From contig JBBMOA010000021.1 of NCBI GenBank assembly GCA_037954235.1, positions 3,371,001-3,435,000 of the forward strand: a stretch of DNA of 64,000 nucleotides. Direction: 5' to 3'. Shown here piece after piece: positions 1-13,094 of the stretch. The notes beneath the pieces were generated by a model. That model had not been told where the DNA came from, did not search any database, and was given only the letters and a program-made list of their open reading frames with translations. Source of the stretch: Aulostomus chinensis (lineage: Eukaryota; Chordata; Actinopteri; Syngnathiformes; Aulostomidae). Numbering within the stretch: position 1 is the stretch's first letter; the number at the start of each line of letters is the position of its first letter. The position numbers and the translations under genes are program-made.

Positions 1-3000
1 TTTGTGTCTTTAATGGTGTAGTTTGAGTCCACGGAGAAACCAGTCTAGAAACAGACAGGGCAAGAACACGCAAACTCCACAAACAATGTTTTTCTCTGTG
101 CATTTTCAACTGAACTTGAAGTCAACTTTACAATATGTTTCCATCAAGTGGTTTGGAGGGAATAAACTAAATTCATATTTCCCATCAGATGATGTTGGTG
201 ACCCGTAAGCAAAATTACGCATCGTTGTAACACACAGGAAGAGGAAGAGGTCATTCTGGCCGTATACCAGCGAAAAGTGGAGCAGCAAAATTTACTGACA
301 GCCACTGATTTTAAGCTCTATTGCAATACTTTACTCCGCCCCTTCCTACAAACAACCAATTTAAACCTCAAAGTTTAGAGGTTCCGGCCTGCCTGGAAAT
401 GTTAACACAGACTGTTTTGAATACATTTTTGTGAGCCAAAGGCATTTACAATATCAGCAGTTGCAGTTGTTAAAACCATGAAAAGACAGTTTTACTCATT
501 TTCTACTTTTTGAGTGCAACCCTGCTACTAAGATATCTTATTTTTTGGTTGTATGCACCAACCTGACCAGGAGGCAGGGTTGAGCACATCGCTGAATTCT
601 CGCTGAATTTGTTCAGTGATGTAAAACGCGTCGGTAAATGTTGCTAAACAGCACTGCAGAAGTTGTGAGGGACAATAAATGTCATCATACCGAAAGCAGA
701 AGAATGAACTGAGCTGCGTTGATGAAGTCGTGCGTCTGGGGTGTGGTCCGTCCGTAGACCGTTAGCTCGCTGCTTCTTCACTTAAAGCCTCGAGAGTCAT
801 ATACGCAGTGTTCATTTGTGAAAGTCATCTTACAGGTTATTAACTCGTGTGCACAACAGTTTATTTTCTACAATGATTTAAAAAAAAAAAATTCCACTCT
901 GTAAAAATGCCACTGGGTTTTGATTGAGGGAACCCACGGAGATGCTAACTTCCACGGTGGCCTACATAAATACTTCATCCCCGTAGCGCGAGTACAAAGG
1001 GAGGATGAGAACTGGTTTTGTACTTAGATAAACATGAGCATTCACAGTATGGAACTAGATCAAAATCACTAACAACACTGTCTGGCCAACAAAAGAGTAT
1101 TAAAAGGACAATATCAGCTTAACTCCAGGAGCTGAGAACTCCTTTTGTGTGAAACCCCCTGAAGCAATGTTTGCACTGGTGTGACATGATTTAAACATCG
1201 TTGCAGGGACACGCAGAAATCTGTGCTGTGTGAAAACCTGCCGGGAGAAACAAGAACAACATGCCAGGTAACGCAAAGGACCTGTGTTCATCACTGTTTG
1301 CAGTCTTATGATTATGTGTGTTTGTGTGGCACACGTGTGGTACTTCCATGATTATCCTGCATTATTCTCGATCTGGAGATGGAAAGACGTCTCCAGGGAT
1401 GTGTTTGGGCTGCTGCTGTCCATGTTTCCTGTGGGATTTGCATGTTTATATTAGCGGAGGCTAAGAACAGCGCTCTTCATCTCGCTAAATAGCTTCTTAC
1501 TGATTCCAAAATGAGCGGCAACCTCAAGAGATGAAACGCACCAAATATAAAGAGATTTAGAGGGAACATCAAACAGGTAGAAATGAGAGCGTGATTGTTG
1601 CCTCGCTTTGAGAAACTGTTTACAAAACTGATTTGAGGATTTTTTCCTCTTTTCTTTAGGCTTAATCTTTTTCTTTTTTTTTTTCCAAGGGAACATCATG
1701 CAGACAATTTTTAACTTCAAGCCCTTATTTCCTAGATACTTTGCAAGAACTTGCAATGAAAGGGAAAATGAGTACAAAAGCAAACAGACAAAGAGTTACT
1801 AGTTTACTAGCGCTGGGAGAATTCGCTGCAGAAAACTGGGCAGGATCATTTTCATTATCATGCGCATTGTGTGAAGAGCACAATTGTTTCCCAAGACTCC
1901 GCTTACAAGGCTCGGAGGACATGTTTACGACCCACATGTGTGCGTGGCATATTGGAATCTTACGGCAGCGTTGAATCTTGTCCCAGTCCCCGACTCAGGA
2001 GCTAATAGTGGCGTCTGCCTCGTAGCACAGTCATGCCCCAGTCTCCGAGGCACGTTTACTTCATATGATGCTGGAGAAGGAATAAACAAATAAATGAAAT
2101 CCTGCTACGCAACACTTTTATTACCACTGTATTCCCACACTGACGCTTGTGACCAAAGCCAGAAAAAAACAGGACAGAAGAAAGATGCCTGTTGATAAGG
2201 GAGACCAACCAGTTGCCTTTGATATTCTCAATGTGCACATTTCACTACATGGAGAAAGGCTTCAGTGTCATTTTTATGTTTGGCTTCTTTAAAAGGATGA
2301 ACTGAATGCAGACAGTTGTGCAGACGCCTTCTGTGCCGGGTAAAAGAGTTGCACAAACGTGCATAAGCACATAACTTTCAAGTCGGCAGAAACCATTCAG
2401 ATCGCAATGATCAGCAGGAACCCAGTGACAGGCAGGATCGTCACAATTGTCATCTCTTATGTTTGAATGTTTTATTGGTGATCGTTCGCTGTCCCACGTG
2501 CTGAACAGCAGAGTGCATGTGTGCGCTGCAGCGCTGCAGCTTCTGTTCTGCAGGGGAAGAACTGCACCACTCATTGTCTTTAGACCTGTTTTACTCCACA
2601 AGATCTCTGCTGGCAGACGCTTCAGTCACCGAAACTGACAGCAGACAGGTTTGGGCAGAAAAGCAAGAGGTTCTGGTGGCAAAGGTGCAGAATATCACGA
2701 CGGAACGCTCACAGAAGCCGAGACGACAGAGAGGACCTGGCTGAGGAGCCTGGACACTGATGAGAAGATGCAGCACAGGTGAGACCGATGGGGGCGGGGC
2801 AGGTAATCACGCAGGAGGGGAACATGAGCAGAAATGAGAAGGGACAAAACAACACCACGCCTTTCACGGAAGCTTAAAATATTCTAATCTTGGAGGCGCG
2901 CTGCTGTTTAATAGCATGCTATCGTGACAGGGAGCTACAAGAGGAACCACTGATACGAACGCTGACAGATAAAAAGCTGCCAGCCTGATAAATTACATGA

Positions 3001-4182
3001 AACCAGCGAGCACATCACCTGCAACTTTCAGTCTATTTGAGATTGTGTGATTGCAGCAACGATAAACATCTCCCCTGGTCTGATTACTTCATTAGCTGTT
3101 TCCTCTGCTGGATGATAGCGCCACTGCAGGCCTCCCACTCAGGCTCCTTCACAACCCCGCACATCTGAAACTAATCTCTCATTGGGCTCACATGCACGTA
3201 AGCAGCGCATTCAGCTCTATTCAGAAGGCAGAGGAAGATAAATTGAGGCGGAATTGGTTTGAATGTGTGCAAAAACTGAAATACAAAGTCAGGAAATATG
3301 ATTGAGCTACATCTGTGTAGCACTTAGACTGAACCTGCTCTGACGCTGCCGACGTTATCAGCATCATTCAGCGGAGGGAAGAAAGATGTTCAATATCGCC
3401 ACCGTGGAAATAGTGATTCACAAATCCACCTAAATTCAGTTTGCAAAGGAGTTTATCCACATTTTCAGGATGAAATAAATCTGCACAAGAGGAAGTAACA
3501 GCAAGGGTTCATCAGGGGTAAACTGTATTCTCTTTTTAAAGAGAGTTTCAATTGATGTTTTTTGGTCGCTATCTAACATAGCAAACATGCTAACGCAGGA
3601 GGAAAATCCAGTACAAATACATAAAGTTAGAAAATTGCCATTTATTGTGTTATTCTTACCAAAACTGGACTTCAAACATGTGTTAAGGCCTGGCGGAAAC
3701 TGAAGTCAAGACAAACAGAATTAAATTCATGCTTCTACCACAGGTGTTCTGTGCCGCAGGTCCACGTGCGGCTTGTTTCCCCCTCAGAGGCCTGGAGTAT
3801 CCGTTACACCCGTGAGTGGTGGTGGTGGTGCATCTGTCGGCTGGTTGTAGCGGGCTGGTCTGAGAAAACCCAGAGTGCCTTTTAATCCCAGTAGGTCTCT
3901 GACCACAATGTCCCAGGAACGCATGGAACACTCATCCGTCCTTGGCACCAGTTGTCATATTTTGCAGTGGAAGAGTTGATGGAGGCAAAGTAACAGCAGC
4001 GCATTGGGCATTAAAAATGTAACACACAAGAAACACACGTGCTTTATAAACATATGGAAATATGAAATAAAATATGCATATATGATTCCTTATCTTTGTG
4101 TATGTTGGTATATATTTATATATGGATATACATATAACCAGAAGTGAGCCATGCATGAGGGATTATGAGAGCGCCTATACAC
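1..4182. other. No gene recognised
   Basis: AT-rich unique-looking sequence. All open frames are under 120 codons, overlap on both strands and show no domain. The only notable word is the 16-bp palindrome GCTGCAGCGCTGCAGC at 2525-2540. Confidence 0.7.
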
Positions 4183-4218
4183 GTGTGTGTGTGTGTGTGC
4201 GTGTGCGTGTGTGTATGT
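4183..4218. repeat. TG/CA microsatellite
   Basis: (TG)n with C and A interruptions, about 36 bp. Confidence 0.9.
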
Positions 4219-4710
4219 GGACCACTTCCACTTGGCTGGCGGTGTGAAGAACTGACGCATTTCTTTCTGCCAACATTCATTAAATAAGTGCAGTAGCCAT
4301 GTGTGCTTTCTGAATGACATTCACGTTCCACGGCAGGTGTTCAGTGGGTGATAGCTCTGCTGTGTCCAGGCTTGGCTGCACGGATCCCAGAGACGAAACA
4401 GCAAACCAAGGAAGAACTGCACTTCATCTACCCCCGGTGTGGAAATGTGTCTTTCTGCTCTGAATATCTGGATTTACAACGATAAAAAAGTCAGATTCAG
4501 GCTTCTTTCTCTGTGTGTTTTTCATAAATGGTGTGTTACTTGAAATATGAAAGCATGAATGACATGAAACATGAATAAACAGTTACACGACACATGAATT
4601 ACCTTTTGCTCTTGAGGATGCATGCTGTTCTCTGCAGAACAGACCGAAGGACAGAAGGTCCTTTGCTTTTCTGTGCTTCATTAAGGTGCTGAAACCCACG
4701 TTTAGCATAG

Positions 4711-4929
4711 TTAGCTTAGTACCATGAATGGTAGTGGATGGGAAGTGTTAGCATACCTCGAAAAAACATCAAAATAACCAGAGAGAGAGAGAAAATATTC
4801 GCAAATGTTATGCACAACCATGTTTTATCAATGCAGGCAAAGAGTGTTTTGGAGAAAAGTGTATTTGATGACTTTTGACAGAGGCATGCTAGCACTTCCC
4901 ATCCACTACCATTCACTGTGCTAAGCTAA
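4711..4929 (-). mobile_element. Long inverted-repeat MITE, copy 1 (core)
   Basis: Arms of 44 nt (4711-4754 and 4886-4929) are inverted copies agreeing at 40 of 44, with a 131-bp loop. They begin TTAGCTTAG and contain AATGGTAGTGGATGGGAAG. Weaker inverted similarity continues outward (GAAACCCAC on both sides), so the whole element may span about 4610-5060. The loop on the minus strand shares TTTCTCCAAAA and CTTTGCCTGC with the element at 63.1 kb, which proves a common family in opposite orientation. No coding capacity. Confidence 0.75.
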
Positions 4930-5160
4930 CAAGTGCTCGGCCAGTTTCTGTGGGTTTCTGGAGAGAAAAAGGCAGTTCTCTTCTTCTTGTCAGGTTCTGG
5001 GTAAGTTGTCTAAGAGGTCTACCGCGCAAAAAGTCTGCATGTTCCTTTAGAGCTCACAATATCTCATTACAATGGAAGTCAAATATAAAGGTGGAGACAG
5101 TAGGAGGAATGCAGAGAGAGAGAGAGCTCACTTTTCTTTTTACAGATGACTACCAGCCTC

Positions 5161-5186
5161 CCTCTCTCTCTCTCTTTCTCTCTCTC
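5161..5186. repeat. CT microsatellite
   Basis: (CT)n of about 26 bp with one TTT interruption. Confidence 0.85.
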
Positions 5187-6620
5187 CCCATACTACAGTG
5201 TCATTTTTGCTCAAAATGGACAAGAAAGATCCGTCTGGCTCGCTGAGGTGGAATGCAACTTCCTGGTATTCTTGCGTGACTTCCTCCCGTACAACGGAAC
5301 AAGCCGCCGTTGTATATATGAACTAATAGAATATATCTCTACAATTATTACATTCTGGGACACAACAACTGTGTCTGAGCCCAGAGCTAAAGACACACAA
5401 CTAATGAGTCACTTGTGAGAACATCACATAAATAAGTAATTATGTGGCTTTTCCATGAATGCATTTTGAATGGTGGTTCTACAAAACATTAATGTGGGTC
5501 TTTAAGAAAGCCCCCATTCTAAACAGTGTTTTATATCCTTTGAGATGCAGCTGCGACACTAAAGCCTTTACCTGAGCGCATTATACCTGACCCTAACATT
5601 CCATCACATCTCTTTGAAGTCACAGTTCAGTGACGTATTAGCATATTTATAAAGGAAATTGATCCAATAATGACTACAGAAAGGAACACCTTATTTCTGC
5701 TGAGTTCAAACACAGTAGCATGGTAGCAGCTTAGAGCAATCCTCTAAAGCACTAATGCGTTCAAATACCCATGGGCCCTCATTGCAGCAAGATTGAAAAT
5801 ACCAGCAGAGACGCCAAGCTCGGCACTTAACCAGGAAAGAGCCCGTTGTCACATTTTTGTGACATGTAGCATCTCACTGGTGTGGTTGTGTTGAGGAGAA
5901 TGGGAGGGGCGCAAATCACCGGGGCCCCTCTAACCAGATTGACTATCACACGACAGACCTCCTGCAGCCAAGAGCTGTAAACTGGAGATCCGGCTGTGCT
6001 TTAGAAAATGAAATGGGACACTGTCACTGCGAGAAGCTACAGAGGAGTATAAGCCAAGGTGATAAAGAAAAATTGATGAAGACATAAAAGGTAATGTATG
6101 ATTTTGGAAATAATTCAACTTTGGCTGTAAAAACAGGTCACAGCAGGAGACAACATGAGGGAGAAAGTGTAAGATATCTACTCGTAAGATTGTCAAATGC
6201 TGACTGTGTGCCAACATGCACATATGTATATGTGTTCAAGCTTCATCTGTTTCAATCAAATGTTCCTTGACAAAATAGTTGTGCTTTTTCTCTTCAGGTG
6301 CCTTCGGAAAGTTCAGTGTTTACCGCTCGATGTTTCCAGAGCAGAGCCGCTCTCCTGCTCTACGTTCGCACTCATTCATGTTACCACAGCCTTTTTTTGG
6401 CGCGTCCTTTTTCCTTCTATGCCAACTGCTAAAGTTTCACAGCTCTGATTCGTGCAGAAAATACAAAGTACACTTGGTTACAGGAGGCCCGGACTTGCCA
6501 GCTACACGAGTCGGATCGCAGTCGGGTAGTATTCTTGTCACAAAGGTACCACACCAGAGAATCGAGACCTTCCTGTAACCCTCACATTTTACTTGTGAGC
6601 AAAAACTGTGTCTTTAAAAA
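5187..6620. other. No gene recognised
   Basis: Short frames only (at most 99 codons). No repeat family, tRNA or domain seen. Confidence 0.65.
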
Positions 6621-6665
6621 ACACATACACACACGCACACGCACACACACACACACACACACACA
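6621..6665. repeat. CA microsatellite
   Basis: (CA)n of about 45 bp with T and G interruptions in its first half. Confidence 0.9.
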
Positions 6666-6879
6666 ATTTCCAAAGTTTTGATTTGAAACCAAAGTCTTTT
6701 TTTTTTCCTTGTATGTCTTAAACTAACCAGCAACAGGTCCATGAAGGCAGCTTGCTCGTGTCAGAGGGTCGTTGTCGCAGTTAGCACAGCCGTCACTACA
6801 GCTCGTGAGCAGAAATGGTTGCATGTGGCAACAGCATAAAGTGTTTTCCGGGAGGTCCTCGCATTCACTGCGGTTGGTC

Positions 6880-7250
6880 ATGAGACTTTTGTGTATATAA
6901 ACCCCACTTTGACTTGCTGCTAGACACGCTAGACATACTTCCTTGCCATTCCTTGGGTTTCCTCTTTGTACTTGACCTCTGGACTGTTTTTTTGGACCTT
7001 GATTTTGCTCACTCTTCACCTGAATTGCTTGTCCAACTCACTGCGAAGGAACGTGTCTGTTACCGGCTACTGCCTGCTCCTTGTTTGAACTGTCTGCCTG
7101 AGTGCCAAGCTCTATTTGCAAGTAATGGAATTTTTGTGTCTCTGGCTTCTCTCTTGTTGAGCTGTTTGCTCCTGCATCCAGTGCACCAGCCCAAGTTAGT
7201 AATAAAGACTTTTATTGTGCCCTGCTCCGGAGTCATTTCCTTTTCTACAA
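6880..7250 (+). mobile_element. LTR-like segment (possible solo LTR)
   Basis: A TATATAA box at 6894-6900 is followed 300 bp later by AATAAA at 7201-7206, with pyrimidine-rich sequence (CTGCCTGCTCC, TGGACTG, TTGGACC) between. It ends in a TTTTATTGTGCCCTGC-type stretch. That order, with this composition, is how fish Gypsy-type LTRs look. No terminal TG/CA pair or target duplication could be fixed, and no retroviral frames adjoin it. A 129-codon frame (6914-7303) across it has no known domain. Confidence 0.4.
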
Positions 7251-7254
7251 CTGT

Positions 7255-10200
7255 GATTGTGTGCAACACATGGCTGATACAAAAGAAATGGTCTTACCAT
7301 TAAAAAACCCCACATACACACACACCCAGAGAAATAGCCTTGTGTTAAATATTTAAACCGCAGTCATTACAGGCCTTATTGCACATAAATGGTAACTGAC
7401 ACTGCAGACAGGTTGCATTATGGGAATCCACAGCCCTATAATACAGTAATAATCATGATTGCAAGCACTGCAGGAAGTGAATCCACTGACACAAACACAC
7501 AAGAGTATTTATGTCCGTCTGCATTTTTATATTATATTTCTGCTATCATGTTATTTATATCCAAGGGCAGAGGTTTTTCACACTCCATTATTTCCGACAG
7601 GCTGTTCAATTTTTGCAGGAACGCGCGACAGCCGCAATCAGGTGGCCACATTGTACTGTATTTATGTGCGATGCTCGAAACATGATGCCTCATTAGACCT
7701 TTAGTGCCCCCGCTCGCCACAGTCCCCTCCAAGCACAATAGACCATCTTATTATATCTGTCACTAGCCCACCTGACCACTCCATGGAGAGCTCTGGCAGC
7801 TACAGTCAAGCTGTTTCACATCATGGGCGAGTGGGACCTTTCGTACATGGTAACATCAGCACACTGGCTGCCGTTGACAAGGGCTGCAGCTGTGATATCC
7901 CCTCGAACAGGTATGTTTCTGTCTCACCCGGGAACTTGCTCTTTTTATCCGTTTCATGTCTTTTTTTGTCTCTTTCACCAGCCTTACACGGGCTGTATAT
8001 AACAGCTGCTCCACCAGCATTTCTTCAAACTACTCGAAAGACGTCCATATTTTTTCCTCCTTCACCACCTTTATGCATTCTCTCCCGCTTTCACTGGATC
8101 TTTTTTTTTTTTTTTGCCACTTTGCAGTTCTCACCATCCGTTCTTGGTTTTCCATACCTTTCCTGTACATACCCATCTCCTCCGCCCTCTCCGATGCAGG
8201 CATTTCTCTCATCTTCTATTAATCCCTCCCATCTGTCACATACCCATTCACCTGCCTCTCCTCCTCTATCACGCCGCCTGGAAAAGCTAAAACGGTCTTG
8301 TTCCCCACCTGCACAGTCCTTGGAGAGTGCTGACTTAAGCCTCTTCTCACATGTGCGCCGCAAACCTGAACTCACCCAGAAATTACCCAGAGGAGCTGTG
8401 GGTGAGACACAAATGTCCCCGTCGGTCGGACTCGATGTCACTGCGCACACAAATCCACACATCTGACTGAGCTGACATGACAGCTCACAAACCGAGATGT
8501 CGAAAAGAACAGACAACAATTTTGGAACGTCTGTAGGTGAGGATAAGAAGATTGGTGTCCGTGCGACTGTGTTCCTACTACCCTTCATTACCGCAAATGA
8601 ACTCTTAGTTGGTTGATGTAGTCGATGATGTGAATGCAGGCCGTCAATGGCAAAACAGAGGAATAGAAAATGGCATGTAGTAGAATAAACACAGTAAGAA
8701 GTGCAGTTATTGCAGATGCAGACCTTTGTTCGCTCAAGTCCAGTTTCCCCGCAGATAAGAGGTTTTTTGCTGTTCCTCCCACCGGAAGGTGTTTAAGCTG
8801 ATCGACTGAAGGACAAGCCTCCTAGACGAGCTGGAGTTCAGAACTCAAGTTCCCAAAATGGTCTCGCAGGACAAGACACTGAAATCAAACAAACTCAAGG
8901 CTACGCGAGAGACTTTGTTGTTTGTGAGCAAAATACAGAGCAGTAACTTTGTACCTTTGAGTGTCAGTCGACAGGTGCCACTCTGGCCTCTTGAAGACCA
9001 ATATTGTACTTCTGAAGTAACATTTGTACCTTTGAGGGACTCTTCCTCGAAGCCAGCACAGAGCTGTTCTTGTCTTGTACCTCCACGTCCTGCTGTCTAT
9101 TCAGAGCAGATTTCAGGGGAGTTTTTGGGCGAGATACATAGTCGGTGTTTTGTTTTTACTCAAACATTATCAGCTTCACTGCGTGCAGGATCATGGTTGA
9201 TTTGACTGATTTATTGTAATGAGCTATCAAAACAAAATGATGAACTTCTCTCTTGCCTTGCTGCTGGTACAATGAAATATTCATTATCATGACTCCAGAG
9301 GCAATCTTCTTACCCAGCGCTTTGAAATTTCTACCTTTCCCTATGCCTGGAGAGACACGTAGAGAAAAAGGTGCATTACCAGCTGGGTACATATGTATGA
9401 TGTATACGTTCTAAATAAGTATGAAATGCAGAGGAGGGAAAGAAGAATACTTTGTTCTCTGTTTTAGCTGTGAGGAAAACAGCACAGTTTGTTCATATTA
9501 AACAGTAATCCACCTATAATGTGCATTTGGCCATCACAGTGTTCTACCACTGAAATTGCTTTATTGCGTTTCCTGACAGAACACCAGAGTCACCTCGCAG
9601 ACCTTGGACAACAGCGAGAATGTAAAGAAATACACAGTTACAATATTTAAGGCATGGAACTTAAACTTTGCTATCCTATGGAGACATAAGAGGAGAAAAT
9701 GACCAGGAGGCAGAACAGTTCCAGGGAGAAAATGTTTGTCATGAAGGAAAGATTTTGCCCGAGTTTCATAAGAAAATGTCACTAGGCACTGTGGTGCTGA
9801 CCGAGGTCTCCAACCATATCTCCCCATTATTGTGCTTTTTCATGCAAACCACCCAAGCTGTTTGACGCAATATATCTCCAAGGGTTTAGGGGACATTTGC
9901 AGGTTGTACTGTAGTATGCTGCAGTTGGTCTGCTGATGAGTGTGTACACACAGAGGACATCATTTGATCAGGTGATTGGGCCCCTCCGGTACGGTCCAGG
10001 TCGTAATTTGATGCGCGCTGTTACAAGAGGTTCGGCACAAAATTCTTAAAGAACCTCAGGCGTGTCTGCAAAGCTGCTTCTCTTTATTTTTGGTCCGACA
10101 TTTAACTCTAATACATGAAAGAAATTAAACTTTCTGTGTGGGATTCAACGCTGGACAGTATGCAAGCAAAAACAAGTGAAAAGCATGAACACATTGATAC

Positions 10201-11480
10201 CACGTGTTACTGTATCTGTGTGTGGTCACTGACCGGAGGAAAAACTTTAGACTTAAGTCTGTTCTGGTCTCAAATACTGTTGGACCTGCAAAGGAACAAG
10301 ACAAAGGTCAATATTGGTTCAGCATTTCTATGCTGGTCTAAGCTGAAAGACCAGGATGGACTTTAAGGCCATCCTAGGGTGGCCAGTTTTCTGCTGGACG
10401 GGTAAGCTAACGTTCGCTAACGTTTGCTAACTATGCTGCTATCTCTCTAGGTCTCCTTGTGCTCTCCACTAGTGATTGAGTAATAGCAGGGCCTATGTTG
10501 CTGCATCTTACTGTATATTGTAAAAATCTGACTACATGCAAGCAGTCAGATAATTATTGTGTCCTGATACCGACGGCAACAATGAGCTGACACTTTAGTT
10601 ATCAAATAGACATGAGCTTGTTTGCACTTTAGCTGCTAAATTAAGGCACACAGTGGCAAGGCCTCGGACGCCGTGTCATTATGCTGTTGATTCTGCATGT
10701 GTTCACTCTCGGTTAGCTTGTCATCCCACTTCCAGCGCACTCCATGATTAATGAGTCATCGACTCTGGGGGGCTATTGCAGTTTGTGGCACCGACTGTGT
10801 GTGCTTGCTCTCGCAGCACTCCATCACCCATCGCTCTCTGTTGCCTCGTCTATGTTTGCGGCTCAGGCCAAATATCTCAGTCCAGTGGAAGGACTTGTCT
10901 AGACTAGATCTCCCTGCCAATTACCAACTTGGAGGGGGTTGTTAGAAAAACATACCCACAGGCAAGGACCCAAATTAATAAAATCAACTACAGACACTGT
11001 GAAGAGGAAAGTCTATCCATCTCACTTTCTTCTTTCTGGTAATGTAACCCAGTGTCTGGTGGTGATAGCCTTCCCCTGCCACGCGGTGAGCAATCACATA
11101 TTAATGAATGCCTCCATTTGCATGCACAAGCAGCTTCTGAGGGTCTATCAAAGCAAATTGCTTTATCTGAAATGAACGTGACCTCACCAATGACTGGGTT
11201 TTGTAAATAAGCCATTATCCATCTAAGGCATAATTACATCATTAATGTCAGCATGTGGCTGCAGCTTTTGCTCACCCTGGCTAGACACCTTCCAGGTAAA
11301 CTACCTCGCCTTGTTCGCAGACCATTACAGGCACCGGTGACAAATTCACGTCATTTGCATGGAGCACGTGTCCCGTACCACGATGATCCAGAGGGCAAAC
11401 ACGCACCATGTATCTTCCTTTGGTACCAATCAGTGGGTGAGTGCGTACGTCCCTCCGTCCTCCTCTCATTACCGGGAAAT
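7255..11480. other. No gene recognised apart from repeat X
   Basis: The longest frame of the window (7783-8466, 227 codons) is Ser/Pro/Phe-rich and arises from pyrimidine-rich DNA. A 10-bp word, GCTAACGTTY, is repeated about three times near 10404-10433. Confidence 0.65.
8978..9029 (+). repeat. Unclassified dispersed repeat X, copy 1
   Basis: TCTGGCCTCTTGA followed by ACCAATATTGTACTTCTGAA and GTAACATTTGTA has a clear relative at 36281-36333. The two agree over about 50 bp with small gaps. I do not recognise the family. Confidence 0.6.
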
Positions 11481-11483
11481 CAC

Positions 11484-11690
11484 AGGAGCACCTTGAAGGA
11501 ATTTCTCAAAATCTGACCCGCTGGGTCTGCAAGATGAAGTGAAAAGATTTTGGAGGTCAGAGGTCAACATCATGTCGCCTCACTTCAGGAGCACCTTGAT
11601 TGAATTCATTCAAAATTGGAAAAAATGTCCACTGGGACTCAAGGATGAACTGAAAAGAATCTTGTGGTCAAAGGTCACTGTGACAGGCTC
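11484..11690 (+). repeat. Dispersed repeat D, two tandem units
   Basis: Units at 11484-11586 and 11587-11690 (period 103 bp) both start AGGAGCACCTTGA and share GAATT..TTCAAAAT, GGGACTCAAGGATGAACTG, AAAAGA.T.T and TGGTCAAAGGTCA. The second unit contains a DR1-type motif at 11665-11678 overlapping a near-ERE, GGTCACTGTGACA (11673-11685). Relatives lie at 34330-34505, 38897-38945 and 59641-59715 (inverted). Confidence 0.75.
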
Positions 11691-11699
11691 ACACCGTCG

Positions 11700-13090
11700 C
11701 GAGGTGTCTGCAGTGCGGACATGATGCAGTATTTCTACTTGCTTTGTTCCATTTGGGTCTGGTTAGTGTCCAAACTGTCCTGTTTGGAATGTACTAACAT
11801 TTCTAAGCAAATGACAGTCATAAAAATTCGTTGGTCACTAATCCTTAGCCGGGCTGTGAGGTGTAAACATGTAGTTTAAAGGATACTTTGGTGTCTGTTG
11901 ATGATGATCTCAGGGTCGGAGGAAGGAGGTGGGTGACGGACCAGCAGGAGATGCAGCACTTGCAGGTGTAAATGAGCCTGTTCAATACAATCGTAACGTA
12001 ACGCCGCCACTGTTTGCGTCTGTGTATGGAATGTAATATCCACTTTCACGTTTTAAATGCTAATCATATTTTATGCTTTGATTCAATTCCCACTGTAATA
12101 TGTAAAGCACAAACCACAGTAAATCCTGTATTTCACTTTTAATCGCAGATGCAGGTGTAACCTCTTTTTTTTTGACAGAATCCAAGGCTTAGAATTTTTC
12201 CTTTAACATCACACCAAATAAGGCAAGTCATCATTTTTAATTTGACTTTCGGTACAAGAAAATGTTATCCCTTCCTTCATCCAGCATTATCCATTAAGGC
12301 GATTTGCGGAGCTGCGCCCTGTTTCACACAAGTTAAGAGCTGCAGAGTGTTGCTGCAGATCCAGATGCTCCCGCAGATCCTATTAGCTCCACAGTAAAAC
12401 CCCTCACGAGTGAACCTGAAACGCGAGGAGGGAGGAGGAGGAGGAGGAGGAGGAGGAGGAGTGCACCACTGTGTTTACATGTGTTCACAGGTACTGCGTA
12501 TCAATGACGGGCTCATGTATTATAACGCTGCAGGCGGGGTGAAGGCGACAATGTCAATGGCGTGATAATCAACGCTCTATCCACTGGCCCATGTGTGTAA
12601 ATGTGTCAACGCTAATTAGATGTTCCCCGCTTCAGTTGTTGGTATATTCCAACTGCCACTGCTGTGATTTGTAAATAGCCTAATTATACCACTAATGCTG
12701 CGGATGTCTGCTAGTTTTAGGAGGCAGAAGAAGGATTTCTCTTGTCTTTTTTGGCTTGCGTATTAATTTGTGTTTACATATTCAGTGTGAATGAAAACGT
12801 CTCCCTAAAATTAATAATCAGCTCAGGCCTGCTGCTCTTCTCCCCTTCGCTGGCTGGAGAAAGTCTGATAGATGTGTTTCGTACGCAACGATCAATCTTG
12901 GTGTGTTGTTCAGTGCGTGCGTTGTTTTTTTTTCCCAACTGGTTGTTTTCAGGCATTTATTTGTACGTTTGTGTGTTTCCAGTGAGGTCTCGCTGATTTC
13001 TTTCATGGACGAAATCACAATACTCAAACAAAAAAATCCTAAAATGTTTTTTTTTTGTGGCTATGAGATAACACGATGATTTGTTCCCAC
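11700..13090. other. No gene recognised
   Basis: Unique-looking AT-rich sequence, apart from the GGA repeat at 12424-12462. Confidence 0.65.
12424..12462. repeat. GGA trinucleotide repeat
   Basis: GAGGAGGGA followed by about nine GGA units. It is all purine on the plus strand, a candidate for triplex or G-rich folded DNA. Confidence 0.9.
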
Positions 13091-13094
13091 ACTC

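Noticed and set aside
1..95. Sequence resembling the reverse V-SINE core (AACACGCAAACTCCAC)
   Set aside because: Only about 16 bp are similar, and the A/B boxes and tail are absent.
7783..8466. 227-codon open frame on the plus strand
   Set aside because: It is the longest frame, but it is Ser/Pro/Phe-rich, comes from pyrimidine-rich DNA, has overlapping frames on the other strand, and no domain or splice context.
8858..9205. 115-codon frame sharing a WP-E/D-Q-CTSEV stretch with the frame at 36034-36339
   Set aside because: The similarity is explained by DNA repeat X; no domain, and the frames differ outside the repeat.
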